64,000 bases of DNA from Calothrix sp. NIES-4105 (GTDB lineage: Bacteria; Cyanobacteriota; Cyanobacteriia; Cyanobacteriales; Nostocaceae). Positions 60,536 to 64,000 of this stretch are shown in pieces (positions within the stretch are counted from its first letter, which is position 1; the number at the start of each line of letters is the position of its first letter). Both the position numbers and the translations under genes were made by a program. Below the pieces are notes generated by a model. The model was not told the origin of the DNA, did not search any database, and worked only from the letters and a program-made list of their open reading frames with translations. The stretch is from contig NZ_AP018290.1 of assembly GCF_002368415.1 (NCBI RefSeq), positions 4,477,614 through 4,541,613 on the forward strand, given 5' to 3'.

Positions 60536-60654
60536 TAAGCGTGAGTTTTTGTAGCGTCATGTTACATGTATTTTGTGTGTAGCTCCTGATGAGCGGCGCC
60601 CTCCAATACTGTTTATAAGCGTCTTTATTGCTGTTAAATGTAAAACAGATGCCA

Positions 60655-60679
60655 AATGTAACGGAATGCAACGTATAAT
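60655..60679 (+). promoter_or_regulatory. crtP promoter with HLR1-like (RpaB) site
   Basis: AATGTAAC-GG-AATGCAAC (60655-60672) is the complement of GTTGCATT-CC-GTTACATT, one base from the HLR1 consensus. It is followed after one base by TATAAT (60674-60679), a perfect -10 box 45 bases before the crtP ATG. The site would cover the -35 region, so RpaB bound here should block or modulate transcription according to light. Regulation is inference. Confidence 0.65.
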
Positions 60680-60723
60680 GAAAACGGCAAAACCATTAAG
60701 AAATATTGAAGAAAGTAAAGTAA

Positions 60724-63082
<2,359 letters not shown>

Positions 63083-63270
63083 CTCCGATTCCAAGCGAGA
63101 AAAGGATAAGTAACACATTGTAAAGCAGCAAATGCAATTCCAAAGGACAGCGTAAGGGTAGAAGAACTTTCTTTACTCTTACGCTGCTTGCATTTTTAGC
63201 TCTAAAATTTTTCTTAAAATTATTATTGACATTGTTATTAAAATCATATACGCTTATTATTCGTACACCT

Positions 63271-63362
63271 GGAGAGGTGGCTGAGTGGTCGAAAGCGGCA
63301 GATTGCTAATCTGTTGTACGGCAGGTAACTCCGTACCGAGGGTTCGAATCCCTCCCTCTCCG
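63271..63362 (+). tRNA. trnS-GCU: tRNA-Ser (anticodon GCU)
   Basis: GGAGAGG pairs with CCTCTCC, and a discriminator G follows. D-arm GCTGAGTGGTCGAAAGC, anticodon stem CAGAT-TGCTAAT-ATCTG with GCT in the loop, a long variable arm (TACGGCAGGTAACTCCGTA) as in serine tRNAs, and T-arm GAGGGTTCGAATCCCTC. The 3' CCA is not encoded. It reads AGC/AGU codons. Confidence 0.95.
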
Positions 63363-63369
63363 ATAAAGC

Positions 63370-63453
63370 TATAAGTTAAAAGTGCTGAGTTCTGAGTGCT
63401 GAGTGTTAACTCCACTCATTTACTCAGCACTCAGCACTTTTTACTCAGCACTC
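63370..63453. repeat. GTGCTGAGT/ACTCAGCAC inverted tandem repeat
   Basis: AAAGTGCTGAGTTCTGAGTG faces CACTCAGCACTTTTTACTCA. Lies between the tRNA and the last gene, on whose 3' side it could act as a terminator. Confidence 0.7.
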
Positions 63454-63454
63454 A

Positions 63455-64000
63455 TTAAAATCCGCCAAAGTTGTAACCAACACCAACTAAGAGTCCAACA
63501 TCGGTTTGGTCAAAAAATCCGGCGTTGATTGCTGCGGTTGCTGTAAATTGTTGAGTTAGCGGAAAATCGACTCCGCCTGTCACTAAAAATGCAACTTGTG
63601 CGTCATCACTTGTTTTAATTGCGGCACCAACTCCAACATAAGGGGCAATAGGTAATGGTTCTACAAATGGATCATCAGCTTGCTGCAAGGAAAAGTCATA
63701 AGTGACAGGAATCAAAATAGCTGTATTGTCACCAAAAATTGCCGCTGGTCGCACTGAAAAGGTTCTTGTTAGACCAACTTTACTCATTACAGCAAAGTTT
63801 CCGTCTCCAAGTGCTGAATCTCCACCACCAAGACCAATATTACCTGCTACACCAACATAACTTGAGCCACCACGAGTTCTCCGACCTGGGTCAATATCTG
63901 CTTGTGCTACCTGTTTGGTGGTTACTTCCTGGGTTTGCTCTTGACTTTGAATTTGAGTTGCTCCAGGTTCAGATTGCATTAACGCAGCAGAAGTTGTTGC
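63455..64000 (-). CDS. outer-membrane-type beta-barrel protein, 5' end outside the window
   Basis: At least 181 residues; the reading frame is open to the window edge (ATTSAALMQSEPGATQ...), so the start and probably a signal peptide lie beyond. After a Gln/Thr-rich part, SSYVGVAGNIGLGGGDSALG, TAILIPVTYDFSLQQ, APYVGVGAAIKTSDDAQVAF and the end VGLLVGVGYNFGGF show amphipathic strands with a terminal aromatic, typical for small outer-membrane barrels. Function unknown. Confidence 0.65.
   Translation of the reverse strand, partial: ATTSAALMQSEPGATQIQSQEQTQEVTTKQVAQADIDPGRRTRGGSSYVGVAGNIGLGGGDSALGDGNFAVMSKVGLTRTFSVRPAAIFGDNTAILIPVTYDFSLQQADDPFVEPLPIAPYVGVGAAIKTSDDAQVAFLVTGGVDFPLTQQFTATAAINAGFFDQTDVGLLVGVGYNFGGF

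Larger units (their letters stand above)
60267..60723. other. repeat-rich promoter region upstream of crtP
   Basis: About 460 bases. It contains an inverted-repeat element (60393-60500), a dispersed repeat (60501-60535), one GGCGCC (60596) and a compact promoter with an HLR1-like site (60655-60672) touching a perfect TATAAT (60674-60679). No gene. Confidence 0.6.

Overview
The window looks like chromosome from a filamentous, probably heterocyst-forming, cyanobacterium. Evidence is a nitrate ABC transporter (nrtABCD), four tandem high-light-inducible (Hli) genes, phytoene desaturase and phytoene synthase (crtP-crtB), a 600-residue aspartate kinase with a four-fold ACT region, a type-2 NADH dehydrogenase, DUF3611 and ARMT1/DUF89 proteins, and two HLR1-type sites. 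The DNA is saturated with the palindrome GGCGCC (about 85 copies counted by eye) and also rich in GCGCGC. I did not see the usual cyanobacterial HIP1 octamer GCGATCGC.

Layout. 1-5.1 kb: SGNH hydrolase, a 46-residue membrane peptide, a PlsY-like/PEP-synthase-like fusion and a cupin. 5.1-6.5 kb: a decayed GNAT toxin beside a ribbon-helix-helix gene, then gene-poor DNA. 6.5-12.2 kb: nrtABCD, with large hairpin repeats in the B-C and C-D gaps. 12.4-17.1 kb: a likely operon of coiled-coil protein, OmpA-like membrane protein, Ras-like GTPase, small unknown protein and histidine kinase. 17.2-18.5 kb: four hli genes behind an HLR1 site. 18.9-26.4 kb: a large repeat membrane protein, a HEAT-repeat protein, ndbB and an ARMT1/DUF89 protein.

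26.4-33.5 kb is an apparent acquired island with almost no GGCGCC. It holds an EccC/FtsK-type ATPase with an N-terminal ribosomal L7/L12-like domain, three WXG100-like proteins, a truncated HEPN-like gene and a DUF262 gene. It reads as a type-VII-secretion-like module joined to a damaged defence pair, and is the best candidate for an undescribed system. 34-46 kb: a CrtU-like Rieske flavoprotein, TetR and SMR genes, a GT4 glycosyltransferase, a frameshifted PEBP gene, an oxidoreductase, an SDR with its TetR, a VapBC-like pair and a frameshifted small gene. 46-49 kb: TetR, a CYP120-like P450 and a GT1 glycosyltransferase. 49.8-55.6 kb: a split MprF-like locus, with synthase and membrane halves as separate genes around two esterases and an alpha/beta hydrolase. 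55.8-64 kb: lysC, rlpA, a PhzF-family gene, crtP-crtB, tRNA-Ser(GCU) and the 3' part of an outer-membrane-type protein gene.

Gaps carry several families of palindromic or tandem repeats. One palindrome lies in frame inside an esterase gene, and others supply stop codons. All assignments come from reading sequence motifs; no database search was run.
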